In this document: positions 36,993 through 43,843 of the stretch, piece after piece
Numbering within the stretch: position 1 is the stretch's first letter
How the letters are laid out: each line of letters begins with the position of its first letter
Origin: Bacteroidales bacterium
GTDB lineage: Bacteria > Bacteroidota > Bacteroidia > Bacteroidales > UBA932
Direction of reading: 5' to 3'
NCBI GenBank assembly: GCA_017438975.1
Contig: JAFRUH010000009.1
Location: 247,145-311,144 of the forward strand
DNA length: 64,000 nt
Translations under genes and position numbers: made by a program
The notes under the pieces: model-generated
Seen by the model: the letters and a program-made list of their open reading frames with translations, nothing else
Told to the model about the DNA's origin: nothing
Database searches by the model: none

Positions 36993-37009
36993 AACAGTGG
37001 CTATATTTG
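36977..37009 (+). promoter_or_regulatory. Dipeptidase promoter (TTTG-N21-TATATTTG)
   Basis: TTTG at 36977-36980, a 21-bp spacer and TATATTTG at 37002-37009, 23 bp before the dipeptidase ATG. It is interleaved with the rnpB promoter on the other strand. Confidence 0.75.
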
Positions 37010-37032
37010 CAGGCAGTTAAGTGTATTTCCGG

Positions 37033-38577
37033 ATGAAAAAGATCATTTTTTCATTATTCCTGGCCCTTTCGGCGCTCGCATCGCCTGCCCAGACGATCCG
37101 TTATCCCCTTGATCTGAAAGACCTCTTCGAACGCAGCGACAGGGTCCTTTCCGACCTTTATTATGACGCCTCGGAGCGTTTCACGGAGGCGGCGCCCGCG
37201 ATGATCGGCATCTATGCGCCCGCTCCGGACACGCCAGGGGTTCGGGAGATTGCGGAAGCGGTTGTCCGAAAGGGAATGAACCCCGTCGTCCTTCCTTTCG
37301 GAACGGAGGGAATCCCTGCGGATTCCGGTGCGGCGACTGATGAAGCCATCGCCGCTGCGGACGCGATCATGTCCACGCTCTCCGGCGTGGTCTTCCCGGA
37401 CGGGGCGGTCCGAAACTCCGACCCCCTGTCCCTCGTCTACTTCAAGGCTGTCTGCGACTGGAATGTTCCGTTTCTCGGGGACAATCCCCTGACACAGCGG
37501 ATCAACAGGGCTCTCTGGCGCTGCCAGAACAAGATTCCGGACCTGGACGCCCTTCTGGAAGAAGCCGCTCTTTATCACCGGGCGCGCCTCCTGCAGAAAA
37601 GGATATTCCTGCTTGACACCCACGCTGACCTTCCGGATATCTACAACGAGGGCTTCCGCCTCGGCCGGCGCAGCACGAACCAGGTCAGCCTCCGGAAGAT
37701 GATGGAAGGCGGACTGGACGGGACTTTCCTGATTTCATACCAGGGAGAAAAGGACCAGCCTGAGGAGAACGCTTTCGCCTATTGCCTTTCCCAGATCGAT
37801 AAGATCTACGCCGATGTCCGGGCGAACGAAGGCCGCTGCGAGATCGTGACGACCCCGGCGGAGGCGCTCCGCTGCAAGGCGGAGGGGAAGCGCGCCTTTT
37901 TCATCGGAATCGAGAACGGCAAGGGACTCGGCCGGGACATCCGGAACCTCAAGCGCCTCGCCGAGCTGGGCGTACGCTATGTCAGCCTGACCCATACCTA
38001 TGACAATATCGTCGCGCATTCTTCCACCCATTCGGCCGATACGACACGGGGACTGACCCCCTACGGGCGGGAGGTCGTCGCGGAAATGAACCGGCTCGGG
38101 ATCATGGTGGACTGCTCCCATGCCAGCAGCGGCACTTTCTGGGACTGCATCGCCGTCAGCAAGGCGCCGGTTATCTGCTCCCATTCCGGGGCGAAGAAGC
38201 TCTTCAACCACAACCGGAACATCACCGACGACCAGCTGCGCGCCCTCCGCGACAACGGCGGGGTCATCCAGATCTATGCCGTCTGGAATTTCCAGTCCCG
38301 GGACAAGTACACCACCGATATCGAGACCTATCTGGACCATATCGACCATTGCGTCCGGGTCGCGGGGATCGACCATGTCGGCATCGGGATAGACATGGAT
38401 GGCGGCGGGGGATACACGGGCGTTTTCGGCTCGAATGATGCCGTTAATATCACGATGGGACTCCTCCGGAGGGGCTATTCCGACGGGGACATCGAAAAAA
38501 TCTGGTCCGGGAATCTTTTCCGGGTGCTGGAGAGGGTCATCGCCGTGGCCGGAGATTTGCAAAGAGCGGAAAAATAG
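37033..38577 (+). CDS. Secreted membrane-dipeptidase family protein with extra N-terminal domain
   Basis: A 514-residue protein with a signal peptide ending Ser-Pro-Ala before Gln. Residues 200-510 are a renal-dipeptidase-type (M19) metallopeptidase: Asp-Thr-His-Ala-Asp-Leu-Pro-Asp, Gly-Ile-Glu-Asn-Gly, Val-Asp-Cys-Ser-His-Ala-Ser and Cys-Ser-His-Ser-Gly give the metal ligands. About 170 residues between the signal peptide and the enzyme are extra. They resemble a class I glutamine-amidotransferase (peptidase C26) fold with the catalytic Cys lost (Val-Pro-Phe-Leu-Gly-Asp-Asn-Pro). It probably cleaves dipeptides or similar in the periplasm. The GTG 12 bases upstream is a less likely start. Confidence 0.88.
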   Translation: MKKIIFSLFLALSALASPAQTIRYPLDLKDLFERSDRVLSDLYYDASERFTEAAPAMIGIYAPAPDTPGVREIAEAVVRKGMNPVVLPFGTEGIPADSGAATDEAIAAADAIMSTLSGVVFPDGAVRNSDPLSLVYFKAVCDWNVPFLGDNPLTQRINRALWRCQNKIPDLDALLEEAALYHRARLLQKRIFLLDTHADLPDIYNEGFRLGRRSTNQVSLRKMMEGGLDGTFLISYQGEKDQPEENAFAYCLSQIDKIYADVRANEGRCEIVTTPAEALRCKAEGKRAFFIGIENGKGLGRDIRNLKRLAELGVRYVSLTHTYDNIVAHSSTHSADTTRGLTPYGREVVAEMNRLGIMVDCSHASSGTFWDCIAVSKAPVICSHSGAKKLFNHNRNITDDQLRALRDNGGVIQIYAVWNFQSRDKYTTDIETYLDHIDHCVRVAGIDHVGIGIDMDGGGGYTGVFGSNDAVNITMGLLRRGYSDGDIEKIWSGNLFRVLERVIAVAGDLQRAEK

Positions 38578-38587
38578 GCTACCTTTG
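38556..38587 (+). promoter_or_regulatory. Glutaminyl cyclase promoter (TTTG-N20-TACCTTTG)
   Basis: TTTG at 38556-38559, 20-bp spacer, TACCTTTG at 38580-38587. The ATG at 38592 is only 4 bases downstream of the box, so the transcript should be leaderless or nearly so, or initiation uses the ATG at 38598. Confidence 0.7.
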
Positions 38588-38591
38588 CACC

Positions 38592-39347
38592 ATGAAAATG
38601 AGATCCATCCTTCTGATTGCGGCAGTCCTGCTTCTGCCCGCCTGCTCCACGGCCGCCAAGGTCAAGCAGTACCGGGTCAAGGTCGTGAAGGAGTATCCGC
38701 ACGATCCTGCCGCCTATACCCAGGGGCTTTTCTTCCATGACGGAAAGCTCTACGAGAGTACGGGCCAGTTCGGGAACAGTTCCTTCCGGACGGTGGATCT
38801 CGAAACCGGGAAATCCCTGACTTCCATGCAGTTCAACCGAACCTACTTCGCGGAAGGATCGGTGATTTTCAAGGATGACCTCTATATCCTGACCTGGACG
38901 AACAAGGTCGTGTTCAAGTACGACCCCGTTACGCTGGCCTACCGGTCGACCCAGCGGTATCCCCGGGAAGGATGGGGACTGACGACGGACGGAAAGTCGC
39001 TCATTGCCAGCGACGGAACGGCGAGTCTCTATTTCATGGACGCATCCCTGAAAGTGGAAAAGACCCTGCCGGTCCGCATGAACGGACGCCCGGTCCGGTA
39101 CCTGAACGAACTGGAGTGGATCGACGGAAAGATCTGGGCCAATGTCTATACGACGGACCTGATCGTAGTGATCAATCCCAAAAGCGGCGAGGTCGAGGCG
39201 ACGGTCGATTGTACGGGTCTGCTGCCCCAGAGCCTGAGGGACGCGGATACCGATGTCCTGAACGGCATCGCCTATGACGGAAAGAATGTCTATCTGACGG
39301 GGAAAAACTGGAAACGCCTCTATCAGATAGAGTTGATAGATAAATAA
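38592..39347 (+). CDS. Glutaminyl-peptide cyclotransferase (plant-type, beta-propeller)
   Basis: A 251-residue predicted lipoprotein (Leu-Pro-Ala-Cys lipobox) of the plant/bacterial-type glutamine cyclotransferase family (PF05096). Recognisable motifs are Tyr-Pro-His-Asp-Pro-Ala-Ala-Tyr-Thr-Gln-Gly-Leu, Tyr-Glu-Ser-Thr-Gly and Asn-Glu-Leu-Glu-Trp-Ile-Asp-Gly-Lys-Ile-Trp-Ala-Asn. It turns N-terminal Gln into pyroglutamate outside the cytoplasm. Six of eight signal-peptidase-I type proteins in this window have Gln as the predicted first mature residue, so its substrates are probably the bulk of the exported proteome. An ATG six bases downstream is also possible. Confidence 0.92.
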   Translation: MKMRSILLIAAVLLLPACSTAAKVKQYRVKVVKEYPHDPAAYTQGLFFHDGKLYESTGQFGNSSFRTVDLETGKSLTSMQFNRTYFAEGSVIFKDDLYILTWTNKVVFKYDPVTLAYRSTQRYPREGWGLTTDGKSLIASDGTASLYFMDASLKVEKTLPVRMNGRPVRYLNELEWIDGKIWANVYTTDLIVVINPKSGEVEATVDCTGLLPQSLRDADTDVLNGIAYDGKNVYLTGKNWKRLYQIELIDK

Positions 39348-39349
39348 AT

Positions 39350-39429
39350 ATGCGGGGGTACCGCCCATGGCAGGCGGTTGAGAGAGTCCCAATGAACCTG
39401 ATCCGGTCCATACCGGCGTAGGGAAGCAT
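39350..39429 (+). promoter_or_regulatory. TPP riboswitch
   Basis: The thiamin-pyrophosphate aptamer signature is present: GGGGGTACC, then TTGAGAGAG (the CUGAGA-type core), then ACCTGATCCGG, and CCGGCGTAGGGAAG. ATGC at 39350-39353 pairs with GCAT at 39426-39429 to form P1. It begins immediately after the glutaminyl cyclase stop. It controls the TonB receptor downstream, which is therefore expected to import thiamin or a thiamin precursor. Confidence 0.96.
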
Positions 39430-39439
39430 TCCTTCTCGA

Positions 39440-39455
39440 GGGTATGTGCATACCC
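39440..39455 (+). promoter_or_regulatory. Hairpin downstream of the TPP aptamer (likely expression platform)
   Basis: A perfect GGGTATG/CATACCC hairpin sits between the aptamer and the ATG at 39483. No T run follows, so it is more consistent with a translational switch than an intrinsic terminator. Confidence 0.5.
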
Positions 39456-39482
39456 GCCCCTTGCATCAAAACAAATTGTTTT

Positions 39483-41663
39483 ATGCGAGGTTTATTATTT
39501 GTATCCGCGCTCATGGCGCTTTCGTCCCTCTCCCTGTCCGCCCAGGACAAGCCGGAGAGGCTGGACAGTGTGGTCGTCTCCGCTTCCCGGGCGGGATCCG
39601 GCACGCCGGTCACCTTTTCGATGGTCGGACAGGAGGAACTCCGTTCGGCCAACCCCTCCTTCTCCCTTCCGATGAGCCTTCGGCTCGAACCTTCCGTCGT
39701 GACCTGGAACGAGGGCGGAACGGGTCTCGGGAACTCCTCGATGACGATCCGGGGATCGAAGGGATCCCAGATCAACGTCACCTTGAACGGCATCACCCTG
39801 AACGATTCGGAGTCCCAGGAGGTCTTCTGGGTCAACATCCCTTCGCTGACGCGCCTGCTCTCTTCGGTCCAGGTCCAGCGGGGTCTCGGTACGACGGCGG
39901 GCGGATCCGGCGCTTTCGGGGCCAGCATCAACATGAACACCGCTTTCGTAACGCTTGATCCATATGGTTCCTTCGACTTCAGCGCCGGAAGCTACAATAC
40001 CTTCCTGACTACCGTCTCGGCAGGGACCGGTCTGCTGCCCGGAGGCTGGTATCTTTCCGCCGCCTTCTCCAAAGGGGTGACGGACGGGTACATCCGGAAC
40101 GCCTTCGTCGATTCGAAGTCTGCCTTCGTCGTCGCCGGATTCCTGAGGGGACGGAATTCCCTCCGGCTGACCTGGCTGATGGGGGACCAGCGGAGCGGCA
40201 TCACCTGGGACGGCATCGACTATGAGCAGTACGAAAAAGACCGGCGCTACAACGGGGCGGGGAAGTACAAGGACGAGTTCGGGAATGTCTTCTATTACGA
40301 CAATCAGACGGATAACTATACCCAGCACCATCTCCAGCTGAACTACACACGGGTTCTCGGGAATGGCCTGACCTGGTCGAATACGTTCAACTATACGCGC
40401 GGAGACGGCTACGACGAGTATCTGAAGACGGGACGCTCGCTTTCCGATTACGGCCTTCCGGATCCCGCCGGAGTCCAGTTCAGCGATATGATCTACCGGA
40501 AGAAGATGGGGAATGATTACTATGTCCTCCATTCCGACCTTCGCTACCGGCGGGAGCGGCTCGACCTTACCGGCGGAGTCAATGCCGCCCGGTATAACGG
40601 CGCCCATTTCGGGGAGATGCTTTGGGCCAGGATCCTCGGAGAGGATTTTGATTACGCGAAGCTGAACCGGGAGGGCTCGTGGTATGGCAACGATACCCGG
40701 AAGACGGATGTCAGCGGGTTCGTGCGGGGAGAATTAAGGCCTGTTCGGAATCTTGTCCTGTACGGGGACCTGCAGCTGCGGAGGATCGGTCTTCTGATGG
40801 ACGGAGCGGATGACGACGGGGCGTCGGTCGATTACACGGCGGACTGGACCTTCTTCAATCCCAGGGCCGGAGTCTCCTGGTATCCGGCGAAGGGCCATAA
40901 GGCCTATGCAAGCATCGCCCTCGGTCACAGGGAGCCCGGACGGAGCGATATCAAGGAGAATGTCAAGGGAACCCTCAGCCCGATCCGTCCCGAGCGGATG
41001 ACCGACATCGAGATCGGGTATGAATGGACCCTGGACCATTTCCAGGGCAGTGCGGACATCTATCTGATGGAGTACCGGGACATGCTGCTCGAAACGGGGC
41101 GGCTGAGCGATTCCGGCTACAATATCAAGGAGAATGTCCCGAAAGGGTTCCGACGGGGCGTCGAAATCGCCGCGGCGTGGACTCCGGTGCAGCGTTTCCG
41201 TCTCGATGGAAACCTGACCCTCAGCCGGAACCGGATTCGGGACTATGTTTCCTATGTCGCCCGTGCGGACAACAAGGGGACCGTCGCGGTTCCCTATGGG
41301 GATACGGACATGCTGATGTCCCCGCAGGTGATCGGCATGTTGCGCGGAACGGCATCCCTCTGGAAAGGGGCCTCCGCTTCCCTGGAAGGGAAGTATGTCG
41401 GGAAACAGTTCATAGACAACACGATGCGGGAGGAGATGGCGATTCCGTCCTATTTCATCGCCGATTTTTCGTTGACGCAGTCTTTCCGTGTCAGGACCGG
41501 GACCCTGTCCGTCACGGGCTATGTCAACAACCTCTTCAACCATCTTTATTATGCTTCCGGCTGGCGCTGGGAAAGCTGGGATGACGGGACGGTCTATACC
41601 GGCATCGGGGTCTACCCGCAGGCTCCTTGCAATGCCACGCTGAGGGTCGCTTACCGCTTCTGA
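39483..41663 (+). CDS. TonB-dependent receptor, TPP-regulated (thiamin uptake)
   Basis: A 726-residue outer-membrane receptor of the smaller, non-SusC type. A signal peptide ends Leu-Ser-Ala before Gln. A TonB-box-like Asp-Ser-Val-Val-Val-Ser-Ala starts the plug, with Ser-Met-Thr-Ile-Arg-Gly-Ser-Lys-Gly next. The 22-strand barrel ends in a terminal Phe (Val-Ala-Tyr-Arg-Phe). The TPP riboswitch upstream is the best evidence for thiamin as ligand; thiamin-regulated TonB receptors (called omr1 in comparative work on Bacteroidetes) are known. No partner permease or thiamin pyrophosphokinase gene follows it here; a terminator comes next. Confidence 0.9.
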   Translation: MRGLLFVSALMALSSLSLSAQDKPERLDSVVVSASRAGSGTPVTFSMVGQEELRSANPSFSLPMSLRLEPSVVTWNEGGTGLGNSSMTIRGSKGSQINVTLNGITLNDSESQEVFWVNIPSLTRLLSSVQVQRGLGTTAGGSGAFGASINMNTAFVTLDPYGSFDFSAGSYNTFLTTVSAGTGLLPGGWYLSAAFSKGVTDGYIRNAFVDSKSAFVVAGFLRGRNSLRLTWLMGDQRSGITWDGIDYEQYEKDRRYNGAGKYKDEFGNVFYYDNQTDNYTQHHLQLNYTRVLGNGLTWSNTFNYTRGDGYDEYLKTGRSLSDYGLPDPAGVQFSDMIYRKKMGNDYYVLHSDLRYRRERLDLTGGVNAARYNGAHFGEMLWARILGEDFDYAKLNREGSWYGNDTRKTDVSGFVRGELRPVRNLVLYGDLQLRRIGLLMDGADDDGASVDYTADWTFFNPRAGVSWYPAKGHKAYASIALGHREPGRSDIKENVKGTLSPIRPERMTDIEIGYEWTLDHFQGSADIYLMEYRDMLLETGRLSDSGYNIKENVPKGFRRGVEIAAAWTPVQRFRLDGNLTLSRNRIRDYVSYVARADNKGTVAVPYGDTDMLMSPQVIGMLRGTASLWKGASASLEGKYVGKQFIDNTMREEMAIPSYFIADFSLTQSFRVRTGTLSVTGYVNNLFNHLYYASGWRWESWDDGTVYTGIGVYPQAPCNATLRVAYRF

Positions 41664-41666
41664 CAT

Positions 41667-41699
41667 CAAAACGCCCCGCTGTCTCAGCGGGGCGTTTTG
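41667..41699. terminator. Bidirectional terminator
   Basis: A perfect 15-bp stem (CAAAACGCCCCGCTG and its complement) with a three-base loop. TTTT flanks the stem on both strands, so it can end the TonB receptor transcript on the plus strand and the candidate small RNA on the minus strand. Confidence 0.9.
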
Positions 41700-41813
41700 G
41701 TTAGTTAGTAGTGTATTTACCTTGATTGAAGAAGGTCAGTTATTTGGTTAGATGATGCGGTTCGCGCGACTCTTTAATAAAATATTTTAATAAATTATCA
41801 ATGGAATTGCTTC
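41667..41813 (-). ncRNA. Candidate small RNA downstream of trmD
   Basis: A complete promoter (41820-41850) on the minus strand would start a transcript near 41813. It would run about 145 bases to the strong terminator at 41667-41699. No start codon with a plausible reading frame was seen in it. It is AT-rich apart from a GAGTCGCGCGAACCGC patch. No known RNA family is recognised. Confidence 0.45.
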
Positions 41814-41819
41814 CACTTG

Positions 41820-41850
41820 CAAATATAGGAAAACAATTTTAATCCGCAAA
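41820..41850 (-). promoter_or_regulatory. Orphan promoter (TTTG-N19-TATATTTG)
   Basis: TTTG at 41850-41847, a 19-bp spacer, and TATATTTG at 41827-41820 on the minus strand. It lies downstream of trmD and points to no protein gene. The gap 41664-41903 otherwise holds only AT-rich sequence and the terminator. Confidence 0.65.
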
Positions 41851-41903
41851 ATAAATTTATCTTATTTTCCTTTTTTATTCAAAAGATTACCCGAAAGTAG
41901 GGT

Positions 41904-42605
41904 TTATTTTTTAAAATTTTTATTAATTGAATCATCCAGCAGGGCGGGGCGTCTCTGCCGGGTACGCTCGACCGCCTGCTCGTCCTGCCAGGCCTGGATC
42001 AGCTTCGGATTGCCGCTCAGAAGCACCTCCGGGACCTTCCAGCCGTTGAATTCGGCAGGGCGGGTATAGACCGGGGGAGCGACCAGTCCGTCCTGGAAAG
42101 AGTCGCTGAGAGCGGAGGTCTCGTCGGTCAGGGCGCCCGGGATGAGCCGGACGATGCTGTCCGCGAGGATGGCCGCAGGTATTTCCCCGCCGCTGACGAC
42201 GAAGTCCCCGACGGAGATCTCGCGGGTCACGAGATGTTCCCGGATCCGTTCGTCGATGCCCTTGTAGTGCCCGCAGAGGATGATGATGTTTTCCTTCAGG
42301 GACAGTTCATTGGCGATGCCCTGGTCGAGGATTTCCCCGTCCGGAGCCATATAGATCACTTCGTCGTAATCGCGTTCCGCCTTGAGGTCCCGGATGAGGT
42401 TGAAAACGGGTTCGACCATCATGACCATTCCGGCATCCCCGCCGTAACTGTAGTCGTCGACGGTTCTCCGGCTGCCGAGCCCATATTCCCGAAGGTCATG
42501 GACATGGATTTCAACGAGGCCTTTTTTGATGGCGCGGGCGACGATGGAGTACTGGAACGGACTTTCCAGGAGTCCCGGTACAACGGTTATGATATCGATT
42601 CTCAT
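41904..42605 (-). CDS. trmD: tRNA (guanine-N1)-methyltransferase TrmD
   Basis: A 233-residue SPOUT-family methyltransferase with the trefoil-knot motifs [11 protein letters not shown] and [10 protein letters not shown]. The Tyr-Gly-Gly-Asp-Ala-Gly-Met motif is near residue 55. It methylates G37 of tRNAs. It overlaps the creD-like gene upstream by four bases and ends the GH97-creD-trmD run. Confidence 0.96.
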   Translation of the reverse strand: MRIDIITVVPGLLESPFQYSIVARAIKKGLVEIHVHDLREYGLGSRRTVDDYSYGGDAGMVMMVEPVFNLIRDLKAERDYDEVIYMAPDGEILDQGIANELSLKENIIILCGHYKGIDERIREHLVTREISVGDFVVSGGEIPAAILADSIVRLIPGALTDETSALSDSFQDGLVAPPVYTRPAEFNGWKVPEVLLSGNPKLIQAWQDEQAVERTRQRRPALLDDSINKNFKK

Positions 42606-43831
42606 TCCTGATTATTAGGGGTTTGGATGTTGCGGGTGAAGTACATGACAATGCAGAGCAGGGCGAATAGGATGAGCGTCCCGAAGAGGAGGGCATAGGT
42701 CTTCATCTGCAGGAGCACGTAGCAGAGCGCATAGGCCAGGGCGATAAGGGCGCCAAGGACCCAAGCGGCCTTGCTCTTGAGGATTCCTCTGAAATAGAGG
42801 GTCAGGGCTGTCGTCGTCATCGCAGCCGACAGGGCGTAGGCTTTTCCGAAGGACAGGAATTCGGAGAAGGAGAGTACAAGGGCGTAGAAGAGGACGAGCG
42901 AGAGTCCGATGATCAGGTACTGGACCAGGTGGATTTCCTTCTTGCCGGCCAGTTCCGTGACTAGGCCTGCGATGAAGACCAGCAGGATGATCAGGATGCC
43001 GTATTTGACAGTCCGGGTCGTCTGCCGGTACTGGGTCAGGGGCTGGAGGAGATCGACGCCGAAAACGGTTTCTTCCGGCTTTCCCCGGTTGATCCGGGAG
43101 ACAACCCATTGGGCCGTGAACCCGTCCGCTCTGATTTCCCGGTTCGTCGGAAGGAAGTCTCCCGTAAAGGACGGGTCCGGGCAGTCGGACTTCATATCAA
43201 CTTCGGTTACATTGCCGAAAGGCTTGAACATCAGTGATTCAGACCCTTTTACCTGAAATGTGAGTTCAAATGGAATCCGGGTCTTTCCGTCCTGGAGTTC
43301 ACGGGGGATGGAGAGGGCTTCCAGCATTTCTTTCTCGGCACTTTCCGAGAAGGATCCCTCCAGTGCACCGAGTTTAAACCTGGCGTCCCCGACGATGCCG
43401 CGGAGGTCTTTGACGCCCATGGCGAGAACGGTCTCTCCATCGAGGTCCGCGACGTCGGCGGGAAGGATGAAATCTCCCGTGACGCGGACGTCGGAGTTGT
43501 AGACCATGATGTCATAGATGGACCGGTGGAGCAGCTGGGTTTTCGCGTCGATGTCCATCGAGAGGGTTTCCGGATAGATGGACCGGGTCTTCAGGACGGT
43601 CTTTTTCTTGCCGGAATCGTCGGATTCGAGGGTCTCATAGGAGATATCGAGGCGCGGGCCCGAAAGGGTCTGGGCGCGTCCCCAGCTGGCGGATACTTCC
43701 CGGGAGCTCTCGTCGGCGCTGTCCTGCCGCTCCCGGACGAGTACCTTGACCATCTCGAGCGGAATCAGCAGCAGGAGGGTCAGGACGCCGATGAGGACGA
43801 TTTTCCAGGTAAAGGAATTCTTGATTTTCAT
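42602..43831 (-). CDS. creD: CreD-like inner-membrane protein
   Basis: A 409-residue protein of the CreD family. A first helix (residues 10-28) with Leu-Leu-Leu-Ile-Pro-Leu is followed by a periplasmic domain of about 230 residues (Val-Ser-Ala-Ser-Trp-Gly-Arg-Ala-Gln, then Leu-Ser-Gly-Pro). A C-terminal bundle of five to six helices comes next. E. coli CreD (about 450 residues) is an envelope-integrity protein of the CreBC regulon. No sensor-regulator pair is adjacent here. It overlaps trmD. Confidence 0.85.
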   Translation of the reverse strand: MKIKNSFTWKIVLIGVLTLLLLIPLEMVKVLVRERQDSADESSREVSASWGRAQTLSGPRLDISYETLESDDSGKKKTVLKTRSIYPETLSMDIDAKTQLLHRSIYDIMVYNSDVRVTGDFILPADVADLDGETVLAMGVKDLRGIVGDARFKLGALEGSFSESAEKEMLEALSIPRELQDGKTRIPFELTFQVKGSESLMFKPFGNVTEVDMKSDCPDPSFTGDFLPTNREIRADGFTAQWVVSRINRGKPEETVFGVDLLQPLTQYRQTTRTVKYGILIILLVFIAGLVTELAGKKEIHLVQYLIIGLSLVLFYALVLSFSEFLSFGKAYALSAAMTTTALTLYFRGILKSKAAWVLGALIALAYALCYVLLQMKTYALLFGTLILFALLCIVMYFTRNIQTPNNQE

Positions 43832-43843
43832 CCAAGTATGGGT

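Noticed and set aside
36503-37112. Short open frames across the rnpB region
   Set aside because: The segment is occupied by RNase P RNA core sequences, which fully explain it.
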